From assembly GCF_900110575.1 (NCBI RefSeq), contig NZ_FOEF01000003.1:1-64000 (forward strand): a DNA stretch of 64,000 nucleotides, written 5' to 3'. Position 1 is the first letter of the stretch, and each line of letters begins with the position of its first letter. The notes below the pieces were generated by a model. The model searched no databases. It was not told the DNA's origin and saw only the letters and a program-made list of their open reading frames with translations. Position numbers and translations under genes: made by a program. Shown here in pieces: positions 25,436-33,425 of the stretch. This stretch comes from Amycolatopsis saalfeldensis. GTDB taxonomy: Bacteria > Actinomycetota > Actinomycetes > Mycobacteriales > Pseudonocardiaceae.

Positions 25436-27235
25436 ATGGCAGGTCTGCGGACAGTTGTGCTGATCAAGCAGGTCCCCGCCGCGGAGCAGGACAGCGGTCT
25501 CGACGAACGAGGCCGCCTGCGCCGGGACGGTGGCGCGGCGGAGATGAACCCGTGGTGCCGTCGTGCGGTCACGCGCGCGGTCGAACTGGCCGCCGGTGGA
25601 GGCCACAGCACCGCGGTGACGATGGGCCCGGCCTCGGCCCGGGACGTGCTGCGGGAGGCGCTCGCCTGCGGCGCCGACGCGGCCGTGCACGTCACCGATC
25701 GCCGTCTGGCCGGCGCGGATTGCCTGGTGACGGCTCAAGCGCTGGCCGCGGCGATCCGGCAGGCGGGTGGCGCGGACGTGGTACTCGTCGGCCGGAGTTC
25801 CGTGGACGGCAGCACCGGTGCGATCGGCCCGATGGTCGCGGAGCTGCTTTCGGTCCCGTTCACCGGTCCGGCGCTGGACCTGGAGTTCCGGCCGGACGGG
25901 GACGGTCGGTGGCTGCACGCCCGGCTCCAGCTGGAGAGTGGGCAGGAGGAGATGGCAGTCGCGCTGCCTGCCGTGGTGGCGGTGGCGGAACGGTCCTGCC
26001 GGGCCGCCCGCGCGCCGGTCGAAGACTGGCCGACGCCCGGGAACGTCCGCACAGTGACCGCCGGGCAGCTGGGCTGCGAGGTGAACGGCGCGGACAGCCC
26101 GACCAGGGTGACCGGCACGGTCGGGGTCTCGCGTACCCGGCGTGGCGTGGTGCTGCGCGGCGATCTCGGCACGCAGGTGAGCGCGCTCGTCGACGTGCTG
26201 CGGCAGCGGAATCCGGAGCCCCCGCGGCAATCCCGGGCCACGGCCGGACTGTCCTGGTCGGACGGTCCCCGGATCGTGGTGCTGGCGGAGGACGGCCACG
26301 ACCACGGGGCGCGGGCGTTGTGCGCCGAGGCCGACCGGCTGGCCGGCGAGATCGGCGGGCACGTCGCGGTGGTGCTCGGCGCCGGGCCGGTGCCGCGAGG
26401 CGTGGCCGGACCGGGCGTCGTGCTCGGCGGCACCGAACCGCGCCGGGTCGCCGCCGCGGTCGAGCACTGGCTCGGCGCCGCCGGAACACCGCCGTGGGCG
26501 GTCCTGGGCGGCGCCGGCGAATGGGAGCGCGAGGTGCTGGGCCGGCTGGGTGTCCGGTTCGGCACCGGGCTGTTGTCCGATCTGACCGGGCTGAGCGTAC
26601 GCGCGAGCGGTGGCGGAGCACTTAGGCTGCTCGGGCTGAAGCCGGCCGGGAACGGGGTGCTGGCGCAGGTCGAATGCGTTGGCACGCCTCAGCTCGCGAC
26701 CGTCCGGACCGGACAGCTGCCCGCGCCGGCCGGATTCGCCCCGGACGATGCGGGGGAGGTGCTGGCGGTCTCGGCGGACGCACGGGTGCGCCGCCTCGGC
26801 CGCACCGTGGAGGACGACGCCGACGCTGTCGAGCGCGCGGAGGTCGTGATCGGCGTCGGCGCGGGCGTCGACCCGGCCGACTATCGGGTGCTGGAAGGAC
26901 TGCGCTCCTTGATGGGGGCGCAATTCGCCGCGACGCGCAAGGTCACCGACGCCGGGCGGCTTCCGCATGGCCGCCAGGTCGGCGTGACCGCGCGCGGTAT
27001 CGCCCCGCGCTGCTATCTGGCGCTGGGCGTGTCCGGGAGCGGGTATCACATGGCCGGAGTGGCGAGGGCGGGGACGGTGATCGCGGTCAACCATGACCCG
27101 TCCGCCCCGATCTTCGCGCAGGCCGATCTCGGCATCGTCGCGGACTGGCGGACAATCGCCCCGCTGCTCGCCGTCGAGTTCGCCCAGCGGGCGGGCACGG
27201 GCGAGGACCGGGCGGCCCCGGCCCTGCCCGCTTGA
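25436..27235 (+). CDS. Fused electron transfer flavoprotein EtfB-EtfA
   Basis: A 599-residue single chain combining both ETF subunits. The first ~250 residues are beta-like: VVLIKQVPA, MNPWCRRAVTRAVEL and ACGADAAVHVTDRRLAGAD. The rest is alpha-like, from PRIVVLAEDGHDHG. It ends with the FAD-binding domain: TDAGRLPHGRQVGVT, ARGIAPRCYLALGVSGSGYH and INHDPSAPIF-type VNHDPSAPIFAQAD. Fused ETFs are uncommon, most actinobacteria having separate fixA/fixB-like genes. It would shuttle electrons from acyl-CoA dehydrogenases or another flavin enzyme. No ETF:quinone oxidoreductase or ferredoxin gene is adjacent. Confidence 0.88.
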   Translation: MAGLRTVVLIKQVPAAEQDSGLDERGRLRRDGGAAEMNPWCRRAVTRAVELAAGGGHSTAVTMGPASARDVLREALACGADAAVHVTDRRLAGADCLVTAQALAAAIRQAGGADVVLVGRSSVDGSTGAIGPMVAELLSVPFTGPALDLEFRPDGDGRWLHARLQLESGQEEMAVALPAVVAVAERSCRAARAPVEDWPTPGNVRTVTAGQLGCEVNGADSPTRVTGTVGVSRTRRGVVLRGDLGTQVSALVDVLRQRNPEPPRQSRATAGLSWSDGPRIVVLAEDGHDHGARALCAEADRLAGEIGGHVAVVLGAGPVPRGVAGPGVVLGGTEPRRVAAAVEHWLGAAGTPPWAVLGGAGEWEREVLGRLGVRFGTGLLSDLTGLSVRASGGGALRLLGLKPAGNGVLAQVECVGTPQLATVRTGQLPAPAGFAPDDAGEVLAVSADARVRRLGRTVEDDADAVERAEVVIGVGAGVDPADYRVLEGLRSLMGAQFAATRKVTDAGRLPHGRQVGVTARGIAPRCYLALGVSGSGYHMAGVARAGTVIAVNHDPSAPIFAQADLGIVADWRTIAPLLAVEFAQRAGTGEDRAAPALPA

Positions 27236-27251
27236 CCCACCGGTGTGACCC

Positions 27252-27289
27252 GGGCCGGGCCGGCGGGCCGTCATCCGCCGGCTCGGCCC
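27252..27289. terminator. Bidirectional hairpin between convergent genes
   Basis: A 15-bp GC stem with one mismatch (GGGCCGGGCCGGCGG and its partner) and an eight-base loop. The stop codon of the leftward small membrane protein falls in the loop. It probably terminates both the EtfBA and the leftward transcript. Confidence 0.65.
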
Positions 27290-27501
27290 CGGCGTGCCTC
27301 CAGCGCCATGCTCAGGGAGAACCCCGCCAGCACCAGGATTCCGCCGACGACCGCGAGTACCGGGTCCGCCGGGTCGCCGAGACGCAGCAACAGAGCCGCG
27401 GCAGCCAGTGGCAGGAGGACAAGGACAGCGGTCTTCCAGTCGTCTCCGACCACGAAGTCGTACCAGAACTTCGCGAATGCCTTCAGCGCACGCACGGACA
27501 T
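27271..27501 (-). CDS. Small two-helix membrane protein
   Basis: A 76-residue protein. A soluble N-terminus (MSVRALKAFAKFWYDFVVGD) precedes two hydrophobic helices, TAVLVLLPLAAAALLL and VLAVVGGILVLAGFSLSMAL, and an Arg-rich tail. It overlaps the stop of the upstream membrane protein (TGATG), so it is translationally coupled and probably its partner. The family name is unknown to me. Confidence 0.75.
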   Translation of the reverse strand: MSVRALKAFAKFWYDFVVGDDWKTAVLVLLPLAAAALLLRLGDPADPVLAVVGGILVLAGFSLSMALEARRGRAGG

Positions 27502-28280
27502 CACTCCTTCACCGGGATTTCCGCGACCGCCCGCGCGGGCCGGAGGCACGCGATGGCGACGCGGCTGAGCACGAACCAGCACACCAGCAGACCGAGGATC
27601 GCGAGGTCGTGTCCCGGCCAAGCGATGCTCTCCGCGCCGGCGCGGAAGATGCCGAGTCCTTCGATCGACCAGTAGGTGCCGAACGAGGCGAGCAGCAGGC
27701 CCACGCCGTACTTGAGCAGGTTCTCGTTGATCATCGACAACGGTTTGCGCATCACCGCGGCGAGCGCGAGCACCACGACCACGGCGGCCGCGGCGCCGAC
27801 GCCGGCGGCGGGCACATTGCCCGCGTTCAGGCCGAACGTGATGACGATGAAGACGACTTCCAGTCCTTCGAGGAACACACCTTTGAAGGACACCATGAAG
27901 GAGAACAGGTCGAAGCCACCTCCGGCGGTCCCGGCGCGTTCCGCGGCTTCGACCTCGGTCCGATAGATCTTGTCCTCGTCGTGGATCGCCTTTCGGCCGG
28001 ACGAGCGCAGGATCGCCTTGCGCAGCCACTGAAGCCCGAAACTCAGCAACAGTCCGCCGATGATCAGCTGCAGCGCGGCCTCCGGGAGCCAGGTGGCCAG
28101 TGCGTAGCCGGCGAAGAGCGTCGCCACGGCGAGCGCGACCAGTGCCGCGGCGGTGCCGAGCAGCGCCGAGCGCCAGCCGCGGGTGAAGCCCATGGCCATG
28201 ACGATGGTCGTCGCCTCGACCATCTCGACAAAGCAGGCGAGGAACGTTGCGGTGAGCAGTCCCCATTCTGCGGCGTTCAC
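27501..28280 (-). CDS. COG4280-type membrane protein, FTR1/TMEM165-like
   Basis: A 259-residue polytopic protein with about seven helices. Two similar acidic helix motifs, ACFVEMVEATTIVMAMGFT near residue 15 and KGVFLEGLEVVFIVITFGLN near 150, give E-x-x-E patterns like those of the iron permease FTR1 and Gdt1-type cation exchangers, so divalent cation transport is plausible. A charged loop (GRKAIHDEDKIYRTEVEAAE) lies between the halves. The GTG at 28280 has AAAGGA eight bases upstream. It forms an operon with the two-helix protein and converges on the VIT/EtfBA pair. Confidence 0.75.
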   Translation of the reverse strand: MNAAEWGLLTATFLACFVEMVEATTIVMAMGFTRGWRSALLGTAAALVALAVATLFAGYALATWLPEAALQLIIGGLLLSFGLQWLRKAILRSSGRKAIHDEDKIYRTEVEAAERAGTAGGGFDLFSFMVSFKGVFLEGLEVVFIVITFGLNAGNVPAAGVGAAAAVVVVLALAAVMRKPLSMINENLLKYGVGLLLASFGTYWSIEGLGIFRAGAESIAWPGHDLAILGLLVCWFVLSRVAIACLRPARAVAEIPVKE

Positions 28281-28324
28281 GATGCGGTCCTTTCTCGGTG
28301 CCGGGCCGGCCGATGCCGCCCGGA

Positions 28325-29854
28325 TCAGAAATTCCGGTGGGTCCAGGTGCCGCCGAGCAGCGTCGCGGCGACCGGCAGCTCGCGGAGCTCGCGCGGATCG
28401 AGCCCGGCGGGGTCCTCGTCGCACAGCAGCAGATCCGCCACGTCCCCGACTCGGACGGCGTGCCGCCCGCCGCTCGCCGCGGTCAGCGCCGCGGCGAGGC
28501 TGATCGCCTGTTCCGGATGCCACGGTGCGCGCTCGTCCGCGCCGGTCCGGGTGACGGCCGCGGCGATGCCCAGCCATGGATCCATCGGCGACACCGGCGC
28601 GTCCGAGCCGATCTCCAGCCGGGCGCCGGCCTTCAGGAGATCGGCGTAGGCGAACGCGCGATGGGTATGGCCGGCCCAGTGGCGATCGGCCACGTCACGA
28701 TCGTCGGTGGCATGAGCGGGCTGGACTCCGAGAGTCAGCCCAGGGCGTGCGAAGCGGGGCAGGTCGGCGAGGTCGACGAGCTGTGCGTGTTCGATGCGGC
28801 CGGCGCCGCCGACCGTGTCGAACACGTCCAGCGCGATCCGGTTGGCACGGTCGCCGATCGCGTGCACGGCCGTCTGCAGGCCGTGTGCCCAGGCGTGGCG
28901 CATCAGCGCTTCGAGTTCGCCGGGTTCGGTCTCCAGCAGGCCGTATTGCTGGTCGGCCGGCATCCGGTCCGGATACGGGTGCTGGCACAACGCGGTGCGG
29001 GTGTTGAGCGAGCCGTCGAGGAACATCTTCAGCGGACCGGTAGTGACCAGGCCGTCGGTGCCGGGAATCGCGGATCCGGTGCGCAGCCCGCGCTCGATCG
29101 TCTGCGCCAGCTGCGCGGGGTAGACGGCACCGGTCACCCGCGCCTGCAGCGGAGCGTCGGCGGCGCGGCGCTGCCAATCGTCGAGATTGCCACCGCTCTC
29201 GAAATCGAGGAAGCCGGTCACCCCGCGGGCCGCGGCCGCCCGGACCGCGGCGGCCACCCAGCGATCGGTCACCGCGGGATCCACTGTGGACAGCTGGTTC
29301 ACCGCGCCGAAGCACTCGTGTTCGCGCAGCAGGCCGGTCGGGTGGCCGCCGAGCCCGACCTGGTGCAGCGCCGCCCGGTTGAGCCATGCGGTGTGCAGGT
29401 CGTTACTGATCAGGGCGATCGGCCGGTCCGGCGGGCACCTCTCGTCGAGCATCCAACGCTCGGGCCGGTCGGGCCACAGGCCGTCGCGGAAACCGTAGCC
29501 GAGCAAGGGAATCGCGGAATTCGCGCGGGCGGCCGCGGCTCCCATCGCGGCTGCGGCCGCCAGGGCCGACGCGGTCGCGGACAGGTCGACCCGCTGCCGG
29601 GCGCTGGCCCACTGGACCATGTGCACGTGGGCGTCGTGCAGCCCGGGCAGCACCGTGCGCCCGCCGGCGTCGACGACCTCGTCGGCCGGTGCGGCGTCGA
29701 GGTCCTCGTCGATCGCGGCGATCCGGCCTTCGGCGAGCCGGACGCTGCGCAGCGGCCCACGCAGGCCGAGCCGGACGTCGCGCAGGAGCACGGGTCGCCG
29801 GACGGGTGCCGGGAGCGCCGGCGGGTCGGTGCGGTGGTCGTTGTCTGCTCGCAT
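28325..29854 (-). CDS. YtcJ-type metal-dependent amidohydrolase
   Basis: A 509-residue amidohydrolase of the amidohydro_3 group. The metal site is HDAHVHM (His76, His78). Further ligands are in TAVHAIGDRAN, RIEHAQLVD and IGSDAPVSPMDPW. The N- and C-terminal beta-strand caps (LLRDVRLGLRG, and VADLLLCDEDPAGLDP) are complete. Such enzymes hydrolyse N-acyl or cyclic amide bonds. It is cytoplasmic. It is followed downstream by the 27.5-28.3 kb membrane genes after 44 bases and preceded by the PucR gene in the same direction. Confidence 0.9.
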   Translation of the reverse strand: MRADNDHRTDPPALPAPVRRPVLLRDVRLGLRGPLRSVRLAEGRIAAIDEDLDAAPADEVVDAGGRTVLPGLHDAHVHMVQWASARQRVDLSATASALAAAAAMGAAAARANSAIPLLGYGFRDGLWPDRPERWMLDERCPPDRPIALISNDLHTAWLNRAALHQVGLGGHPTGLLREHECFGAVNQLSTVDPAVTDRWVAAAVRAAAARGVTGFLDFESGGNLDDWQRRAADAPLQARVTGAVYPAQLAQTIERGLRTGSAIPGTDGLVTTGPLKMFLDGSLNTRTALCQHPYPDRMPADQQYGLLETEPGELEALMRHAWAHGLQTAVHAIGDRANRIALDVFDTVGGAGRIEHAQLVDLADLPRFARPGLTLGVQPAHATDDRDVADRHWAGHTHRAFAYADLLKAGARLEIGSDAPVSPMDPWLGIAAAVTRTGADERAPWHPEQAISLAAALTAASGGRHAVRVGDVADLLLCDEDPAGLDPRELRELPVAATLLGGTWTHRNF

Positions 29855-29971
29855 GGATGTCCTCGCGGTCGGCGGTCGGTCCGCCGAAACGCTAGGCCGG
29901 GCACCGGGGCCGCGGCTTCATGGAATTCATGCAAGTTGACGGTCATGCGTTTGTGGGCGTGGACAGGACCG

Positions 29972-31603
29972 TCAGTCGCCCAGCTGGCTCAGCCGCAGCT
30001 GCAGCCAGGTCACGAGCCGGGTGTCCGGGTTCCTCAGGTCGATGCCGAACAGCTCGTGCACGCGGCGGATGCGGTAGCGCAGGGTGTTCTCATGGACGCG
30101 CAACGCGGCCGCGGCGGGAATGGTCTCCCCGAAATGCGCGAGGTAGGTCAGCACGGTGTGGGCATACTGGGTCGAGTTCTGCTGGTCGTGTGCGGACATC
30201 GCTTCGACCGGACCCGGCGGCAGCCGGCGCATGACCCGTGCGCTGTCGGCCCATTCCAGCAGCATGACCATGCTCCGCAGGTCGGTCGCGGTGGCGACGC
30301 GCAGCTGTCCGTCCGATTCGGACAGTGCCCGCAGGACGTGGTCGGCAGTGCGGCGGCATTCGGGGACCTCCTCGTGCCGCTGTGCCGACACGCCGATGCC
30401 GACGCGCAGGGCCAGGTCCATAGTGCGGCCGACGGTGGCCACGATGTTGTCGGCAAACGCCTTGATCCGCTGGTCGACCCCGGAATCGGTGCGCAGCGGC
30501 AGCAGCGCGTAGACGGTGTCGTCGATGGCCGCACACACCGATTGCGGGTGCCACGCTTCGCAGTAGAGGCCGACGAGGTCGAGCACCCGGGCCGCGCTCA
30601 GCCCCGGGATCTCCTCGGGTTCCGTCCTCGCGATGGCGAGGACCGCGGTGGGCGTGGCGGCGCCGATGCCCAGCTGCGCTGCGGCCACTTCGGCCGAGGA
30701 CGAGCCGTTGAGCAGCGAAACGAGTGCCTCGCTCTTGCTCCAGCGGTCCGGATCGCGGTGGCTGCGCGCCCTCAGCAGGTGCAGCGCGGTGACCTTCGCG
30801 GCCTCTTCGATCGCGGCGCGGGCACCTTCCCCGAGCCGCGGGGTGTCGTCCAGCGCCCAGATCAAGCCGAGCACTTGCGGACCCACCCGGACGGCGACGG
30901 CGAGCCGGCTCATGTGGTCGGGTTCCGGAACGTCGAAATAGATCGGTTCTTCAGCGCGGAGCACGAGCTGGTATTCGTCGACGTTCGTGGGCCGCGCGGG
31001 GGTCTGCCTGCCGAGGATGCCCTGCCGGCGGATCTCGTCGATCAGCTGGTGCGGCAGGTTCGAGTAGGCGAGGACCCGGCCGGTCGGGTCCTCGATGCTG
31101 ATCGCACCGCCGACCTGGTAGGCGATCGCGTTCGCCAGCGAGAACAGATCGCCGATGCCGATGGTGGAGTAACTGTTCATCGCCGGGGACGACGCGCTCG
31201 TCGCGGCGGTGATGAGGCTGTCGAAGCGCCGCCACGCCATGTCGTCGGGCACGACGAGCAGCGCCACGGTGGCCTCCTTCGCCGCCGCGACCGCCGCGGT
31301 GAGATCGGCGCCGCGCGCCTTGAGCGCGACCGCGCAGTACCGGGCCTCGCCCGCCCGGCGGATGGCGTCGAACGTCGCATCGTCGTCCGGCGCCATGCCG
31401 ACCATCAGCAGCAGTCCGTCGACCTCGCTGGGCACCGGCTCACCCGGCCCGTAGATCACCTGGGGGCCGACTTGGCCGGTGGCGCCGCGTGGGGCGCAGA
31501 GGATTTCCAGGACGAGCGGCCCCAGGATCTGGCGCAGCCGATCGAGCGTCACGCCGTCCGAGCCGGGCGCCGTGCCGCTCTCGCTCGCTTCCGGGGTCAT
31601 CAT
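29972..31603 (-). CDS. PucR/CdaR-type transcriptional regulator
   Basis: A 543-residue regulator. A large N-terminal sensory region is followed by a GGDEF-like middle domain (RVGIGVSAQRHEEVPECRRTA) and the C-terminal PucR helix-turn-helix ETIPAAAALRVHENTLRYRI, then RRVHELFGIDLRNPDTRL. The family activates purine, amide or sugar-acid catabolism. The gene lies between the amidohydrolase (same strand) and the divergent solute-binding protein/carboxypeptidase pair and may control both. An internal Met after the first Met gives alternative starts one codon apart. Confidence 0.88.
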   Translation of the reverse strand: MMTPEASESGTAPGSDGVTLDRLRQILGPLVLEILCAPRGATGQVGPQVIYGPGEPVPSEVDGLLLMVGMAPDDDATFDAIRRAGEARYCAVALKARGADLTAAVAAAKEATVALLVVPDDMAWRRFDSLITAATSASSPAMNSYSTIGIGDLFSLANAIAYQVGGAISIEDPTGRVLAYSNLPHQLIDEIRRQGILGRQTPARPTNVDEYQLVLRAEEPIYFDVPEPDHMSRLAVAVRVGPQVLGLIWALDDTPRLGEGARAAIEEAAKVTALHLLRARSHRDPDRWSKSEALVSLLNGSSSAEVAAAQLGIGAATPTAVLAIARTEPEEIPGLSAARVLDLVGLYCEAWHPQSVCAAIDDTVYALLPLRTDSGVDQRIKAFADNIVATVGRTMDLALRVGIGVSAQRHEEVPECRRTADHVLRALSESDGQLRVATATDLRSMVMLLEWADSARVMRRLPPGPVEAMSAHDQQNSTQYAHTVLTYLAHFGETIPAAAALRVHENTLRYRIRRVHELFGIDLRNPDTRLVTWLQLRLSQLGD

Positions 31604-31771
31604 TTTGACATCCTAAGTCGACGGTCGGCACCGAGCCGCTTCACCGCCGCGGCTGTGCCGTCCCATGAACCGGCGTCCGCGAGTTCTCGCGATCCGACAA
31701 ACCGCGGAGGCCCGGGACCGACGATTGTCTATCGTGCTCGCCCGACAACCGCTTCCCCCGGAGGTAGCCGC

Positions 31772-33373
31772 ATGGCAGCCCAGCGAACCCGACGACGTGT
31801 TCCGCGCCCGGCCGCGCTCGTGTTGTCCCTTTCCGCCTTGGCGGTTTCCGCCGCATGCGGACAGGGCGCGGGAGCCGGCGACGCGGCGGGCACCTTTTCC
31901 GTGGCGGTGTCCAGCTCCTATCTGGCCCACCTGATGCCCGGACAGGCGGGGTTCAGCGACGTGGCGAACGCGATCTGGACTCCGCTGACCTCCATCGGCC
32001 CGGACGGCAAGGTCGTGGACCAGGTCGCGCAGAGCGTGCAGTCGACCGACCAGCAACACTGGAAGATCACCTTGAAGAGCGGGTGGAAGTTCCAGAACGG
32101 CGAGCCGGTCACCGCGCAGTCGTTCGCCGATTCGTGGAGTGCCACCGCGTACGGGCCCAATGCGATGGCGTTCGGCTACCTGATGGCCGACATCGACGGG
32201 TACGCCGCGCTCAACCCGACTTCGGGCAAGCCCTCGGCCGACAAACTCTCCGGCGTCAAGGCCGTCGACGACAAGACACTCGACGTAACACTCACGAAAC
32301 CACTGTCGACGTTCCCGTACATCCTGGCCAGCACCATCTTCGCGCCGATGCCCAAAGCGGCGTTCGGGGACCTGGGCGCCTTCGACAAACTGCCGATCGG
32401 CAACGGCCCCTACCAGGTGGCCGCGCCGGGCGTCGGGCCCGGCACCCAGCAGATCACGCTGAAGCGCTACGACGGCTACGCCGGGACCAAGGGGCACGCC
32501 GCCTCGATCACGGTGAAGGTGTTCCAGAACGATCAGACCTCACTCACGAGTTTCCGCGCAGGTTCGGTCGATCTCACTGTGGCCAGTGGGAACGACCTCG
32601 CCACGGCGCAGCGCACGTATCCGGACCAGGTCGTCACCGCGCCGTCGGGGTCCGTCGTCTACTTCGGATTCCCGTTGTGGGACAAGCGATTCGCTGATCT
32701 CCGGGTGCGGCAGGCGTTCTCCTTGGCCGTCGACCGCAAGACGGTGATCAGCTCGCTCCTGCACGGCGTGGGACAGCCGGCGACGGATGTGGCCCCGGCG
32801 GCGATCACCGGCGGCGGCGCCGACAACTGCACGAGCTGCGGTTACGACCCGGCGCAGGCCAAGCGGCTGCTGACCGCGGCCGGCGGCTGGAACGGACCGC
32901 TGACCCTGTGGACGAAACAGGATCCGACCATGCAGACCGTCGTCGAGGCGATCGCGAACCAGCTGCGCACCAATCTGGGCATCGCCGACATCTCGATCCA
33001 GTCGCAGCCGACCGCGCAGCTGTACCCGAATCTGTCCGGTCACAAGACCGACGGTCCGTTCCTGCTCCTGATGGGCGCTTCGTACCCGACCATCTACTCG
33101 CAGGTGGAGCAGCTGTTCTCGCCGGAGTCGGCGACGAACGTGACCGGATACCGCAACCCCGCGGTCGTCGACCTGCTCGATCAGTCCGGGAAGGCGGCCA
33201 CCGACACGCAGGCAGTCGGGCTGGCACAGCAGGCCGCGGCGACCGCGCTCAAGGACCTTCCGCTGTCTCCGCTGTACTACCCGGTCAACGCGGTGGTCCA
33301 CGCCAAGCGACTCGGCGATGTGCGGATCGACTATCTCGGCGAGCCCGATCTGGCCCGGATCACGGTGAGCTGA
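31772..33373 (+). CDS. Family-5 peptide/nickel solute-binding lipoprotein
   Basis: A 533-residue extracellular binding protein. A lipoprotein signal is clear: MAAQRTRRRVPRP basic region, hydrophobic ALVLSLSALAVS, then the lipobox SAAC with Cys29. The mature chain has the SBP_bac_5 pattern (NGEPVTAQSFADSWSATA, and DKRFADLRVRQAFSLAVDR). The ATG follows GGAGG at seven bases. No permease or ATPase genes are beside it. It could deliver peptides to the OppBCDF complex at 15.5-19.4 kb, which lacks its own binding protein, or to one elsewhere. It is divergent from the PucR regulator. Confidence 0.9.
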   Translation: MAAQRTRRRVPRPAALVLSLSALAVSAACGQGAGAGDAAGTFSVAVSSSYLAHLMPGQAGFSDVANAIWTPLTSIGPDGKVVDQVAQSVQSTDQQHWKITLKSGWKFQNGEPVTAQSFADSWSATAYGPNAMAFGYLMADIDGYAALNPTSGKPSADKLSGVKAVDDKTLDVTLTKPLSTFPYILASTIFAPMPKAAFGDLGAFDKLPIGNGPYQVAAPGVGPGTQQITLKRYDGYAGTKGHAASITVKVFQNDQTSLTSFRAGSVDLTVASGNDLATAQRTYPDQVVTAPSGSVVYFGFPLWDKRFADLRVRQAFSLAVDRKTVISSLLHGVGQPATDVAPAAITGGGADNCTSCGYDPAQAKRLLTAAGGWNGPLTLWTKQDPTMQTVVEAIANQLRTNLGIADISIQSQPTAQLYPNLSGHKTDGPFLLLMGASYPTIYSQVEQLFSPESATNVTGYRNPAVVDLLDQSGKAATDTQAVGLAQQAAATALKDLPLSPLYYPVNAVVHAKRLGDVRIDYLGEPDLARITVS

Positions 33374-33425
33374 TGCCGCCCGCGTCGACGGAAATTGCCG
33401 GACCGACTCACGGTGAGGGAAAGAA

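Noticed and set aside
23174..27274. A continuous 1366-codon antisense frame across the MocR, VIT and ETF genes
   Set aside because: It is low in hydrophobic structure, rich in Arg/His/Pro/Gln, and is the complement of well-recognised genes. Long antisense frames are common at this GC content.
28298..31771. Upstream extension of the solute-binding protein frame by over 1100 codons
   Set aside because: The extension is antisense to the amidohydrolase and PucR genes. The lipoprotein signal and GGAGG site fix the start at 31772.
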